Notes under the pieces: generated by a model
The model's database searches: none
What the model was told of the DNA's origin: nothing
What the model saw: the letters and a program-made list of their open reading frames with translations, nothing else
Shown: positions 16,226 to 24,242 of the stretch, piece by piece
How the letters are laid out: each line of letters begins with the position of its first letter
Numbering within the stretch: position 1 is the stretch's first letter
Position numbers and translations under genes: made by a program
Source of the DNA: Acidobacteriaceae bacterium
GTDB taxonomy: Bacteria > Acidobacteriota > Terriglobia > Terriglobales > Acidobacteriaceae
Assembly (NCBI GenBank): GCA_030040395.1
Contig: JASHTU010000362.1
Location: 1-29,281, forward strand
Reading direction: 5' to 3'
Length of the DNA: 29,281 nt

Positions 16226-16370
16226 CCGGCAAGGCCGCGCCTTGCCGAAGCCAACGGATTCCACCGCTCCAGCGCGGCGGCCTCGCAGGCGCGCGCGCCA
16301 AGGGCGTACAGGTCCGGCCGGAAGCAACGGGTGGTGAAGGATGGCGCCATCAACCCGGCGCCCGAAAGAA

Positions 16371-17312
16371 TCAATGCGCGTGAAGAATGTAGGCAAGCCA
16401 GCAAATGGCGCCCACCCCAATGGCGCCGATGAACACAATCAGATAGAAAGTCGCAGTCCGCAGCAGTGGGGGACCTTTGAGCTTGAATGGCAATTCGCTT
16501 GTCAATGCGGCGCGCTGGGCGAGCGGCAACGATGACCGATTCACAACCTGCATGAGTCTCTCCATTTCGCGATTGTGATAACGGATCAAATTCACCATCA
16601 ACAATAGGCAAACGGCGGCGAAAAAGATCATGCCAATCAAGCCGCCAATGAGGTAACGAAATCGGATGCTCCCATTTTGAACGATAAGAATGGCGCCGAA
16701 ACCGGCCGTCACCGTCGACAACCAATAGGGAGCGAGCCAGCGGATTTGGTCCCAATGCCTGAAGTTTGCAAGCGCCTCCTGGTAGCAAGCCAGAATTACA
16801 TCGAGTTCCCGAGAGTTTTCACGCGCGAAGCCGCCGTTTCCGACCCTCGACAACACGGCTGAAAGCAGCGCATAAGCCTTCGCGTAGATCGCCGGAGCTT
16901 CTGAAGCGCGGGGGCCTGCGACGTTGAGGATTTGCGGATTGATGCTATCGAGCCATGCGGCGACGGTCTCAACGGCATCGTCCGTGGAAGCGGAATCGAC
17001 ATCGAGGCACAATGTTGGTTTGCCCATGGCATTGGCGATTTCCCAGGTCAGCCTGGTGCCCGACTTCATCTTGCCAGAAGTCAGTATGAGCGTCGCATCG
17101 CTGTCCCGGATGTTCCATTCCGTTCTCATGCCGGGCTCTTCACTGGGGGTTTCGCGCAGGACGTATTTCTCGTCGAGACGGCCGTCTTCTGCAAGACGTC
17201 CAAGCGGAACCCAACCTCCATGAGCCAACCCCAGCTGAATCGCTGCGTCCAGAGCGGCGCGGTCGACGCCGCTTTGGCCGCCTGAAACGATCTTCATGGG
17301 GAACTTTGCCAT
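16371..17312 (-). CDS. SLOG (YpsA/'molybdenum carrier')-like domain fused to membrane helices
   Basis: A 313-residue two-part protein. Residues 6-155 match the YpsA-related 'putative molybdenum carrier' group of the SLOG superfamily: IVSGGQSGVDRAALDAAI, GGWVPLGRLAEDG, RTEWNIRDSDATLIL, GTRLTWEIA and NVAGPRASEAP. SLOG domains bind nucleotides or nucleotide derivatives and many occur in prokaryotic conflict systems. After an alpha-helical linker come hydrophobic segments at about 193-212, 220-243 and 286-310, with a charged helix between the second and third. This looks like a sensor coupled to a membrane effector, resembling SLATT-type partners, but I cannot confirm homology. GAGAGG lies 8 nt before the ATG. 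The region is lower in GC than its neighbours, hinting at transfer. No partner gene adjoins it. Confidence 0.8.
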   Translation of the reverse strand: MAKFPMKIVSGGQSGVDRAALDAAIQLGLAHGGWVPLGRLAEDGRLDEKYVLRETPSEEPGMRTEWNIRDSDATLILTSGKMKSGTRLTWEIANAMGKPTLCLDVDSASTDDAVETVAAWLDSINPQILNVAGPRASEAPAIYAKAYALLSAVLSRVGNGGFARENSRELDVILACYQEALANFRHWDQIRWLAPYWLSTVTAGFGAILIVQNGSIRFRYLIGGLIGMIFFAAVCLLLMVNLIRYHNREMERLMQVVNRSSLPLAQRAALTSELPFKLKGPPLLRTATFYLIVFIGAIGVGAICWLAYILHAH

Positions 17313-17862
17313 CCAGAAGACCTCTCATTTGCAATCTATCGTAGGATTCTACGCAATCGGGCTTCCTGGTACAGGCCATCCGCTGCGCCGCGGGGTTCGG
17401 GTTTCATCTTCGCCCGACGGCGCCAGCCGTTACTTTCATCATCAGAACCCCGAAACTTGCTCATCCTGCCCTCCGCTTCGCCGATAACCAGAATGAGCGG
17501 TCTCGGATTCCGCGGGCTTCAGGGGAGTAAAAGAGCTGGCGGCTGATCTATGATCGGATATAGCTCTTTTACGAATTAGGAATCGTCTCCGCCCATTACG
17601 GCAGGCGGGAATACAGTTCCTTGGATCAGCCGTGCTGGCGGGGGTTGGCAAGTTTCGCGTGGAGATTCATGGCCCGGGAAGGGAAAGAGGCGCAGATGGC
17701 GGGGGCCACGCGATTCCCGGCACGCGCGGCATTCAATTTGGCGGCGCAGAGGGGCAGCGGCGAACCGGCCCACCCCCCTGTGTCCGTCCACGGTTCCAGG
17801 ACCATTTAGGAACCGAGGGGCCGCATCCGCAAAGGGCGGATGGGCGTGTGTGAAGCTGGAAT
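17313..17862. other. 550-bp gap between divergent genes
   Basis: The gap holds the start regions of the minus-strand SLOG fusion gene and the plus-strand CpaE-like gene. Apart from the hairpin at 17527-17572 I see no gene or repeat. Short frames between 17620 and 17850 have no recognisable features. The sequence is distinctly AT-richer up to about 17580 and GC-rich afterwards, which may mark an edge of transferred DNA. Confidence 0.5.
17527..17572. terminator. Hairpin with A/T flanks, possible bidirectional terminator
   Basis: GTAAAAGAGCT (17527-17537) and AGCTCTTTTAC (17562-17572) pair perfectly over 11 bp around a 24-nt loop that can itself pair (GATC/GATC). A-rich and T-rich tracts inside the arms resemble a bidirectional terminator, but both adjoining genes point away from it, so it may instead be an operator or the end of a mobile element. 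Confidence 0.35.
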
Positions 17863-19113
17863 ATGTCGGAAATTCGCGAAATCTCCCGCGACGGCGGCAA
17901 GAGCGCCCTGTCGGTAGCGCTAATCGGCCCCGACGAGACGCGGCGCCGGATGGTGGCCGAAGTGCTGAGCGGCGGGCAGCCCCTGCTGGTCCGCGAGTTT
18001 TCCGCCTACCCGGTCAACCTCGGCTCCGCGCCCCGCCTTCCCGAGCAGGATTACGACATTTTTATCGTCGAACTGGACAGCGATTCGGACGCCGCCTTCA
18101 GGCTCATCGAGAGCGTATGCGCGAGCGGCTCCGGATACGTGATGGCTTACTCGACCCAAGCGGACCTGCAATTGGCGGTGCGGTTTATGCGGGCGGGGGT
18201 GCGGGAGCTGTTCACGCTACCGCTCGATCCCGCCGAGGTGGCTGCGGCGCTGGAGCGCGCTGCGCAGCACCCTCTGGCGGGGCGCCGGGCGACGCGGGCG
18301 GCAGGCAAGGTCTATGTGTTTCTCGGCTCCAAGGGCGGCTGTGGAGTCACCACGGTGGCCTCGAACTTCGCCGTCTCGCTGGCCCGTGAGTCGGGCCGAA
18401 GCACTCTATTGGTCGACTTGGTTTTTCCCCTCGGGGATGCGGCGCTGAATCTGGGCATATCGCCTCAATACTCGGTGGCCAACGCGCTTCAGGATCTCTC
18501 CCGGCTCGACGAGAGATTCCTCGCCACGCTTGTCGCCAAGCACGATTCGGGCTTGTCGGTGCTCGCCGCGCCGGGACAACTTACCCAGGACGAACTCTCC
18601 TCCGGAGCCGTGGACCGGCTGCTGGACCTGGCGTGCCGAAGCTTCGATCAAGTGGTGATCGACGCGGGAACCAGGATCGACCTGATGAACTCGACGTTAT
18701 TTGAGAAATCGTCCACGGTGTATCTGGTGACGCAGGTGGGGATCTCCGAATTGAGGAACTCGAACCGGCTGATCTCCCGATTCTTCGCGACCTGGGGCCG
18801 CAGCCTGCAGGTTGTGCTCAACCGGTATACGCCCAATGCGCTGCTTTTCGACGATGCGCAGATCGCGAAAGCGCTCACCCGGCCGGCCCAATGGATGATA
18901 CCGGACGATTATGTAACGGCCCGGCGAACACGGAATGCGGCCACGCCGATCGCGATGGGCCACTCGTCGATTGCGCAGGCGATCCGGCAGATGGCGCGTG
19001 CGGCGTGCGGTTTGCCCGTTGAGGAAGAAAAGAAAAAGGGCGTCTTCCGGTTCATTCGCGCCATCTGGGAGCGCGCGACGGCCTCGGGGAAGCGGACCGA
19101 TCGCATTGCTTAG
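17863..19113 (+). CDS. CpaE-like pilus-assembly ATPase (MinD/ParA fold)
   Basis: A 416-residue protein with the CpaE arrangement. An atypical receiver-like domain (about 15-135) lacks a convincing phospho-acceptor setting and is likely structural. The C-terminal MinD/ParA-type ATPase begins with the deviant Walker A GSKGGCGVTT (155-164), followed by LLVDLVFPLGDAALNLG and the Walker B strand FDQVVIDAG; VLNRYTP is the later nucleotide-base motif. CpaE proteins position Flp/Tad pilus assembly at the envelope, but no tad genes adjoin this one, so another polar-localisation role is possible. The Lys/Arg-rich C-terminus (KKKGVFRFIRAIWERA) could bind membrane. Its stop codon overlaps that of the convergent lipoprotein gene. 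Confidence 0.85.
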   Translation: MSEIREISRDGGKSALSVALIGPDETRRRMVAEVLSGGQPLLVREFSAYPVNLGSAPRLPEQDYDIFIVELDSDSDAAFRLIESVCASGSGYVMAYSTQADLQLAVRFMRAGVRELFTLPLDPAEVAAALERAAQHPLAGRRATRAAGKVYVFLGSKGGCGVTTVASNFAVSLARESGRSTLLVDLVFPLGDAALNLGISPQYSVANALQDLSRLDERFLATLVAKHDSGLSVLAAPGQLTQDELSSGAVDRLLDLACRSFDQVVIDAGTRIDLMNSTLFEKSSTVYLVTQVGISELRNSNRLISRFFATWGRSLQVVLNRYTPNALLFDDAQIAKALTRPAQWMIPDDYVTARRTRNAATPIAMGHSSIAQAIRQMARAACGLPVEEEKKKGVFRFIRAIWERATASGKRTDRIA

Positions 19114-20381
19114 GGGACCTTGAAGGCTTTGTCGACGATGGCGCTGGGGTCGCGACCGGTAGGAAGCAGCGTGAAGAGCGACTCGGACGGGGTGCGGACG
19201 ACAGCTACGTCGCCGGAGCGGGAATCGACGGCGAACAGCAGGTAGCTGTTGGCGGAGAAGGCGAGCGCGCAAGGGCCGTCGCCCACATGGATGGAGCCCA
19301 TGCGGCGGCCGTCGTCGATCGAATAGATCGTGACATAGGGCGAGCGGAGATTGGCCACATAGAGCAGCGCGTTGTCGCGCGAGACGAGGCCGCGGACGGG
19401 GTTTTCGCCCATCATGTAGGCTCCGCCCACGTCATTGGAATTGGTGACGACTTCGGAAATCGAATCGGAGAGCGAGTTGGAGACGAAGAGCTCGCCGCCA
19501 TCGGGCTTGAGAGCGACGTTGACCGGTGCGCGGCCCACATCCATGAGCGTTTCCAGGCGGTCGGGCTCCCACCCCGGCGAGGGAGTGGGCGCTCTCTGAG
19601 CATCGGCGGAGAGCCCGGGCGCGGCGGGGTGGTTTTGGGGATGCGCAAGGGCGATAACCATCACCTGATGCCCTTCCGAACAGGGCACGAAGGCTCTGGA
19701 GGAATCGGAGAGGACCAGCGGATCGGCCGCGCCGGGGCAGCCGGAAAAGACCGCACGGGCGCGGCGCGTGGCGGGATCGATCAGCGAAACCGAGCCATCC
19801 TTGTGACCGGTGACCACGAGGGTCTTGCCGTCGGGCGCAATGGCGGCCGCGTCGGGCTGATTGCCGGCGGAGATTTGGGCGATTTCGCGCCGGGCCTTGA
19901 GATCGACGACCGAGACGGTGTTGGAGTGGGAGTTGGCGACGTAGGCGAAGTTTCCCTTCGCGTCGAGGTCGATAGAAACCGGTTGGCGATGCAGTGGAAT
20001 CGTCGCCACCACGCGGTTGTGCTCGGCGTCGATGACAGAAAGCGAGCCCGCGCCGGTCAGGGGTCCGGAGTTCACGACGTAAATTTCGTTGCGTGTGGGG
20101 CTGGCGGCCACGGCTACCGGGTCCTGGCCAACGGCCAGCTCGCGGTCGATGCGGACATTGACTACGTCGAGCACCGTTACCGTGTTGCTGCCGCTGTTGG
20201 TGACGTAGGCGTATTCGCGATAGTTGGCCGGATATTGCGGGAACGGGCGCGGGCGGCAAGCGGTAAGAGGCAAAGCCAGCAGACCAAGGGCCAGCAGACG
20301 GGACGAATGCCGGATTTTGCGCCCACCCCTTGCGCGGCCGGCCGCGGTCGGGTTCGAAGCCCTGTGAAGCGGCGCATTCAT
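19110..20381 (-). CDS. YVTN-type beta-propeller lipoprotein
   Basis: A 423-residue exported protein. The N-terminus is long and basic, then LLALGLLALPLTAC gives a lipobox with Cys42, so it should be lipid-anchored. The mature part is built of seven or so repeats of the form 'YVTNSGSNTVTVLD...VAVGQDPVAVAASP' (YVANSHSNTVSVVD, FVSNSLSDSISEV, YVANLRSPYVTIYS), the YVTN/lactonase-like beta-propeller. Such proteins are usually surface or periplasmic binding scaffolds; no catalytic residues are recognised. The ATG at 20381 overlaps the stop codon of the DAHP synthase gene (ATGA), so translation is probably coupled. The frame stays open further upstream, but that part is antisense or out-of-frame with the aroF gene and is not coding. 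Confidence 0.88.
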   Translation of the reverse strand: MNAPLHRASNPTAAGRARGGRKIRHSSRLLALGLLALPLTACRPRPFPQYPANYREYAYVTNSGSNTVTVLDVVNVRIDRELAVGQDPVAVAASPTRNEIYVVNSGPLTGAGSLSVIDAEHNRVVATIPLHRQPVSIDLDAKGNFAYVANSHSNTVSVVDLKARREIAQISAGNQPDAAAIAPDGKTLVVTGHKDGSVSLIDPATRRARAVFSGCPGAADPLVLSDSSRAFVPCSEGHQVMVIALAHPQNHPAAPGLSADAQRAPTPSPGWEPDRLETLMDVGRAPVNVALKPDGGELFVSNSLSDSISEVVTNSNDVGGAYMMGENPVRGLVSRDNALLYVANLRSPYVTIYSIDDGRRMGSIHVGDGPCALAFSANSYLLFAVDSRSGDVAVVRTPSESLFTLLPTGRDPSAIVDKAFKVP

Positions 20382-21424
20382 TGGACGGCGGCGGAGACTG
20401 CACGCGGCAGCGTGCGGCCGACGATAGGGGCAAGCTGTTCGAGCTCGACCATCATGCTGGCGAACTGCTCGGGATAAATGGACTGGGGCCCGTCGGAGAG
20501 CGCGGATTCGGGGTGGTTGTGCACCTCGACCATGACCCCGTCGGCGCCCGCGGCCACGGCGGCGCGGGCCATGGGCAGCACGCTGTCGCGCCGGCCCGTG
20601 CCGTGGCTGGGATCGACCAGCAGAGGCAGATGGCTGACGCGCTGGAGGGCCGGGACGATGCTGAGGTCGAGGGTGTTGCGGGCGTGGTCGGAAAAGGTGC
20701 GCACGCCGCGCTCGCAGAGAATCACCTCGTAATTGCCCTCGCTCATCACGTACTCGGCGGCCATGAGGAACTCTTCGAGGGTGGCGCTGAGGCCGCGCTT
20801 GAGGAGGACCGGCTTGCGCAGACGGCCGGCTTTCTTGAGCAGCGAGAAGTTCTGCATGTTGCGGGCGCCGATCTGAACGACGTCGGCCCACTCGGCCACC
20901 AGGTCGAGGGTGTCGCTGTCGAGCGCTTCGGTGATAATGCGCAGTCCGAACTTCTCTCTGATTTCGGACATGACTTTCAAGGCATCGAGGCCCAGACCCT
21001 GGAAGGCGTAGGGCGAAGTGCGCGGCTTATAGGCCCCGCCGCGGAAAAACCGCGCGCCGGCGGCGGCCACCTGTTCGGCAATGGCCAAGGCCTGGTCGCG
21101 GCTTTCGATAGAGCAGGGACCGGCGACGACGGCCAGGTCGCGGGCGCCGATGGTCGCGCTGCTCCCGGCGAAGCGAATCACCGTGTCTTCTTCCTTCACG
21201 TCGCGGCTGGCTAATTTGTAGGGCTTGGAGACCCGGATCACTTCCGCCACCCCGGAAAGAGATTCGAGATTGCCGCGGTCCACTTCACCCTGGTTACCGG
21301 TGATGCCGATGGCGGTGCGCTGTGCTCCGGGAAGGGGATGAGGACGGAAACCTAGCTGAACGATGTGGTCGCAGACCGCCTGGATTTCCTCCGGCGTGGC
21401 CTGCGCTTTCATGACGACTAACAT
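20378..21424 (-). CDS. aroF: 3-deoxy-7-phosphoheptulonate (DAHP) synthase, type I beta
   Basis: A 348-residue enzyme condensing phosphoenolpyruvate and erythrose 4-phosphate, the first step of the shikimate pathway. Residues 1-70 form the ferredoxin-like regulatory domain typical of the Thermotoga-type (AroF/AroG_beta) enzymes. The TIM barrel follows, with VVAGPCSIES, FRGGAYKPRTSPYAFQG, QIGARNMQNF, KPVLLKRG, CERGVRTF and VDPSHGTGRRD containing the PEP- and metal-binding residues. Length is standard for the family. The ATG at 21424 begins MLVVMKAQA as in homologues. Its stop overlaps the start of the beta-propeller lipoprotein gene, an odd operon partner for an aromatic-biosynthesis enzyme. 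Confidence 0.95.
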   Translation of the reverse strand: MLVVMKAQATPEEIQAVCDHIVQLGFRPHPLPGAQRTAIGITGNQGEVDRGNLESLSGVAEVIRVSKPYKLASRDVKEEDTVIRFAGSSATIGARDLAVVAGPCSIESRDQALAIAEQVAAAGARFFRGGAYKPRTSPYAFQGLGLDALKVMSEIREKFGLRIITEALDSDTLDLVAEWADVVQIGARNMQNFSLLKKAGRLRKPVLLKRGLSATLEEFLMAAEYVMSEGNYEVILCERGVRTFSDHARNTLDLSIVPALQRVSHLPLLVDPSHGTGRRDSVLPMARAAVAAGADGVMVEVHNHPESALSDGPQSIYPEQFASMMVELEQLAPIVGRTLPRAVSAAVQ

Positions 21425-21591
21425 GATTGCCCCCGAAGACCCAGTCTATAAGCTTGCAAGGCCGAGGGCAATTTCAATGCAGGCGGTTAAGGACTTGGCG
21501 GTCTGGGGCCACCGTAAGCATGCCTGGGACGGAAGTTTTCACCAACAACGCAGATTCTGGGAAATGAAATTCGCAACTGTCGCTCTGGCGC

Positions 21592-21696
21592 CTACTCGGC
21601 TTCCTCGACTTCGACATCGACATCGGAGTGAGCGGCAACGATCGCCGGGGCGATCACCATGCCGATAAAGGCCAGAGCAATAAGGAGGTCATGCAC
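21592..21696 (-). CDS. 34-residue membrane peptide with acidic tail (candidate)
   Basis: From GTG at 21696 to TAG, the frame encodes MHDLLIALAFIGMVIAP followed by AIVAAHSDVDVEVEEAE: one hydrophobic helix and a strongly acidic tail. GAGGAGAG lies 11 nt upstream and an in-frame TGA shortly before the GTG fixes the start. A 7-bp hairpin (GTGTGGG/CCCACAC, 21716-21742) sits directly in front of the ribosome-binding site. The IAPAIVA core recurs in the small ORF at 25657-25767, which supports a real protein family. It is about 170 nt upstream of aroF on the same strand and could be a leader ORF. The rest of the 510-bp gap between aroF and the ccmD-like gene shows no other gene. Confidence 0.5.
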   Translation of the reverse strand: MHDLLIALAFIGMVIAPAIVAAHSDVDVEVEEAE

Positions 21697-21934
21697 AGGC
21701 GATCATTCTCTCCTCGTGTGGGTCTTTACCTCTTGCCCACACTGGAATCATCGGCCGGATGACAGAAGGATTCAATCCCACGAAGACCGCGTGGGCTGAG
21801 ATGCCCGTGGTATGTATTGATTCCACCGAAGTTGTAGGGATGGGGAGATGGACAGGGCAAGATTGTGACCGGCCGGGGGATGGCGCTAGAGGATCCTACC
21901 AGAGAAAAACAAGCTGTGGCCCGCGGCGGGAAGA

Positions 21935-22177
21935 TCAGCGCCCATCGCGGTCCATGCGGGCTGCGACGCGCTTTTGTGAGCGCCACTTGATGAAAAGCCG
22001 AAGCACGTAACCGAACTGGATGGTCCAGGTGAGGACGTAGGCGGCGACGAGGAACTTGTGATTGAGCTGGGCGCTGATGTCCATCTGGGCAAGGCCGTGG
22101 GAGCCCCAAAGGTAGGCCACGGCGACGAGGATGACGGCAAAGAGAAGTACGAGAAGAGCAGGGGTGGAATTCTTCAT
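21935..22177 (-). CDS. CcmD-like small membrane protein
   Basis: An 80-residue protein with two hydrophobic segments: ALLVLLFAVILVAVAYLWG near the N-terminus and FLVAAYVLTWTIQFGYVLRLF in the second half, followed by a basic end (KWRSQKRVAARMDRDGR). The second segment and its basic tail match the pattern of CcmD proteins, which help release haem-loaded CcmE from the CcmABC transporter. Classical CcmD has one helix and about 60 residues, so this is the CcmD-like variant or an unrelated cluster partner. Position directly after ccmC supports the former. CGGAG lies about 8 nt before the ATG at 22177; a longer frame from 22210 is less likely. Confidence 0.65.
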   Translation of the reverse strand: MKNSTPALLVLLFAVILVAVAYLWGSHGLAQMDISAQLNHKFLVAAYVLTWTIQFGYVLRLFIKWRSQKRVAARMDRDGR

Positions 22178-22211
22178 TTTTCGGCTCCGGAGCGCTTCTT
22201 GCGCCGGCAAA

Positions 22212-22919
22212 TCAGACTTGGTTGAGAGCTTCCAGCGCTTCGCGGGCGAGGGCTTTCTGGCTCTGGCGTTCGACGTAGTAACGGATGCCCAGGATCAGGA
22301 CGCCCCAGGCGATCCAGGCCAGCACATTCCAGCCGAAGGCGGCCAGCATGCGCGGGTCCTTGATGCCGGAGTCGGGTCCCCCGAAGAAAACGGGGGCGGG
22401 GTGCTGGGTGCGCCACCAGCGGTTGGCCATGTAGACGATGGGCACGTCGATGGCTCCGAAGATGCCCAGCACAGCGGCCAGCGTTTGCACCTGCGGACCA
22501 GCGGCGAAACGTCGCAAAAGCAGGTAACTCACGTAGATGAGCCAGAGAATCAAGGTGGTGGTGAGGCGTGCGTCCCAAGTCCACCAGATGCCCCAGGCGC
22601 GGCGTCCCCAGATTGGCCCGGTGACCAGGACGACGGAGCAGAAGACTACGCCGACCTCGGCGCCCGCCAACGCCCAGGCGTCGAACCGCTGAGCGTGCTC
22701 AGGATAGTTACGCCGCGACGCGAGAAAACCAATGGAGCCAACCAGACTGACGGCGAAGAACAGGAAGGCGGACATAGCCGAGGGCACGTGGTAGTAGAAA
22801 ATGCGCTGCACCTCGTGCATGGTGGCTTCGTCGGGGGCAACGAAGATGGCCTGGTAATAACCCCAGACCAGCAGGGCGACCGTGGCCGCGGCATAAAGAC
22901 CGATGGCAATTCTTTTCAT
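22212..22919 (-). CDS. ccmC: Haem exporter/handling protein CcmC
   Basis: A 235-residue integral membrane protein with six predicted helices, of the CcmC/CcsA haem-handling family. The tryptophan-rich periplasmic motif WGIWWTWDARLT (109-120) binds haem, and the flanking axial histidines are present: His44 in YYHVPSA and His173 in RTQHPAP. CcmC presents haem to CcmE during cytochrome c maturation. I start at ATG 22919 (MKRIAIGLY); a TTG at 22937 would add six residues. The stop lies 34 nt before the ccmD-like ATG. The gap of 106 nt to ccmB is the largest in the cluster. Confidence 0.93.
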   Translation of the reverse strand: MKRIAIGLYAAATVALLVWGYYQAIFVAPDEATMHEVQRIFYYHVPSAMSAFLFFAVSLVGSIGFLASRRNYPEHAQRFDAWALAGAEVGVVFCSVVLVTGPIWGRRAWGIWWTWDARLTTTLILWLIYVSYLLLRRFAAGPQVQTLAAVLGIFGAIDVPIVYMANRWWRTQHPAPVFFGGPDSGIKDPRMLAAFGWNVLAWIAWGVLILGIRYYVERQSQKALAREALEALNQV

Positions 22920-23025
22920 AGAGATCCAAAATCCCAACCCGGTGGCGCCGACGGATCATGCCCGAGATTCGTGCCGGATAGTGCCTTTAGTGTACGACGA
23001 ATGGCGCGGAAAATTGTGATCTAGC

Positions 23026-23694
23026 TCACTCGGCGTGCAAGACGATCTCGAAGAGCAGCAGGCTCACAGTCGTGAAGATGATGTCGTAGCCGAACAGAAG
23101 CTTGATCCAGAGTGATGGGTCGCTGTCGCCGGTCAGGATCGACCCGGTGGCCAGCACCATAGCCAGGAGGGCGGGCATGAAGATGGGAAAGAGGATGAGC
23201 GGCAGCAGGAGCTCGCGGTTGCGGCTGCGGATCGACAAGGCGGCGAAAAAGGTTCCGTTGGCCACCAGCGCCCAGGTGCCGAACGGCAGAACCAGCGCGA
23301 GTTTCCATGCGTCGCCGAGGATGCGGAGGTTGTACATGACCACGAAGACCGGCGCGAGAACGACTTGCACCACGGTGACAAAAAGAAAATTGGCCAGCAC
23401 CTTGGCCAGGAACATGTCCGCGCCCGGGGTGGGGGCCATGCGCTGCGCGTCGAGGACCTGGTGGCGAATTTCGCGGGCCCACGCCTGATTGAGGGCGCTG
23501 ACCGAAGCAAACATGGTGGCCACGCAGAGCACGCCTCCGGCAATGTCGCGGGAAAACGCGCCCTGGGGGTCGAAGGACAGGGAGAAGAGCACGACCACCA
23601 GCAGCGCGAAGAAGAGCATGGAGTTGACCGCCTCGCGTGAGCGCCACTCGATGCGCAGGTCCTTCACGAGGTGGGTCCAAAGGGCGCGGGTCAT
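23026..23694 (-). CDS. ccmB: Haem exporter permease CcmB
   Basis: A 222-residue permease of the CcmAB ABC transporter, which drives release of haem-bound CcmE. The N-terminal cytoplasmic lead LVKDLRIEWRSREAVNSM is typical, as are SFDPQGAFSRDIAGG, the LDAQRMAPTPGADMFLAK loop and the last helices with LLLPLILFPIFMPAL. Length equals the family norm. The ATG at 23694 overlaps the stop codon of the preceding ybaK-type gene by 4 nt (ATGA), so translation is coupled. Confidence 0.94.
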   Translation of the reverse strand: MTRALWTHLVKDLRIEWRSREAVNSMLFFALLVVVLFSLSFDPQGAFSRDIAGGVLCVATMFASVSALNQAWAREIRHQVLDAQRMAPTPGADMFLAKVLANFLFVTVVQVVLAPVFVVMYNLRILGDAWKLALVLPFGTWALVANGTFFAALSIRSRNRELLLPLILFPIFMPALLAMVLATGSILTGDSDPSLWIKLLFGYDIIFTTVSLLLFEIVLHAE

Positions 23695-24242
23695 GAGCGG
23701 CCTTCCGGAAGGCTGGCGGTTTTGATCAGGTCGGCGGTCTGGACCGGCGCTTCGAGCGCCCGGGCGGCGCGAAGGTAGTCGTCGGGAGTAAGTATCAGCT
23801 GCGTCCCGCGGGTACCGGCGGAGACGCTGATGCGTTCATGAAGGAGCGCGGTCTCATCGACGTATACCGGAAAGGGCTTTTTCGCGCCGAAAACGGTGAC
23901 GCCGCCGCGAACGTAGCCGGTCAGTGGCTGCACATCCTTCAGCGAGACCATTTCCGCCTTGCGCAATCCGGCGGCGCAGGCCAGCTTTTTGAAGTCAAGT
24001 TCGGCATTGCCGGGGACGACCGCGAAGAGGAATGCGCCCGAGCCTCCCGTTTTCCACCCCAGCGACGAAGACCTGTCGCCGGGGAACCCGGTAATGAGCA
24101 GCGTTTTGAAGACCTGTTCCGCGGGCATGCCGATTTTTTTGGCGACCGCAATCGTGGAGAGATCGCCGGGGTCGACCTCGTATTCGAGGAGTTCAAAGGC
24201 GATGCCCAGGGATTCGAGGAAGCGCGCGCCGTTGGTCTTCAT
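23691..24242 (-). CDS. ybaK: YbaK-type Cys-tRNA(Pro) deacylase
   Basis: A 183-residue aminoacyl-tRNA editing enzyme. YbaK hydrolyses Cys-tRNA(Pro) made by mistake by prolyl-tRNA synthetase. The fold elements are visible: YEVDPGDLSTIAVAKKIGMP, the catalytic-lysine strand QVFKTLLI (Lys46), FAVVPGNAELDFKKLA, then TGYVRGGVTVFGAKKPFPVYVDE and the GTRGTQLILTP block. It is some 20 residues longer than Escherichia coli YbaK (159); the extra residues are at about 54-68, between two core strands, and coincide with a palindromic repeat (24057-24084). Its ATG overlaps the ccmA stop and its stop overlaps the ccmB start (ATGA in both cases), so it is embedded in the haem-export operon. Confidence 0.93.
   Translation of the reverse strand: MKTNGARFLESLGIAFELLEYEVDPGDLSTIAVAKKIGMPAEQVFKTLLITGFPGDRSSSLGWKTGGSGAFLFAVVPGNAELDFKKLACAAGLRKAEMVSLKDVQPLTGYVRGGVTVFGAKKPFPVYVDETALLHERISVSAGTRGTQLILTPDDYLRAARALEAPVQTADLIKTASLPEGRS
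24057..24084. repeat. Palindromic repeat inside ybaK
   Basis: CCCCAGCGAC and GTCGCCGGGG form a 10-bp hairpin (one G-U pair on the ybaK mRNA strand) around GAAGACCT. With its flanks (TTCCA before, AACCCGG after) it closely matches the copy at 28410-28449, roughly 35 of 40 positions. It lies in frame in ybaK and encodes residues absent from typical YbaK. Confidence 0.8.

Noticed and set aside
19287..20477. A 396-codon plus-strand open frame
   Set aside because: Antisense to the beta-propeller lipoprotein gene; its repetitive Gly/Asp/Arg composition mirrors the propeller repeats.
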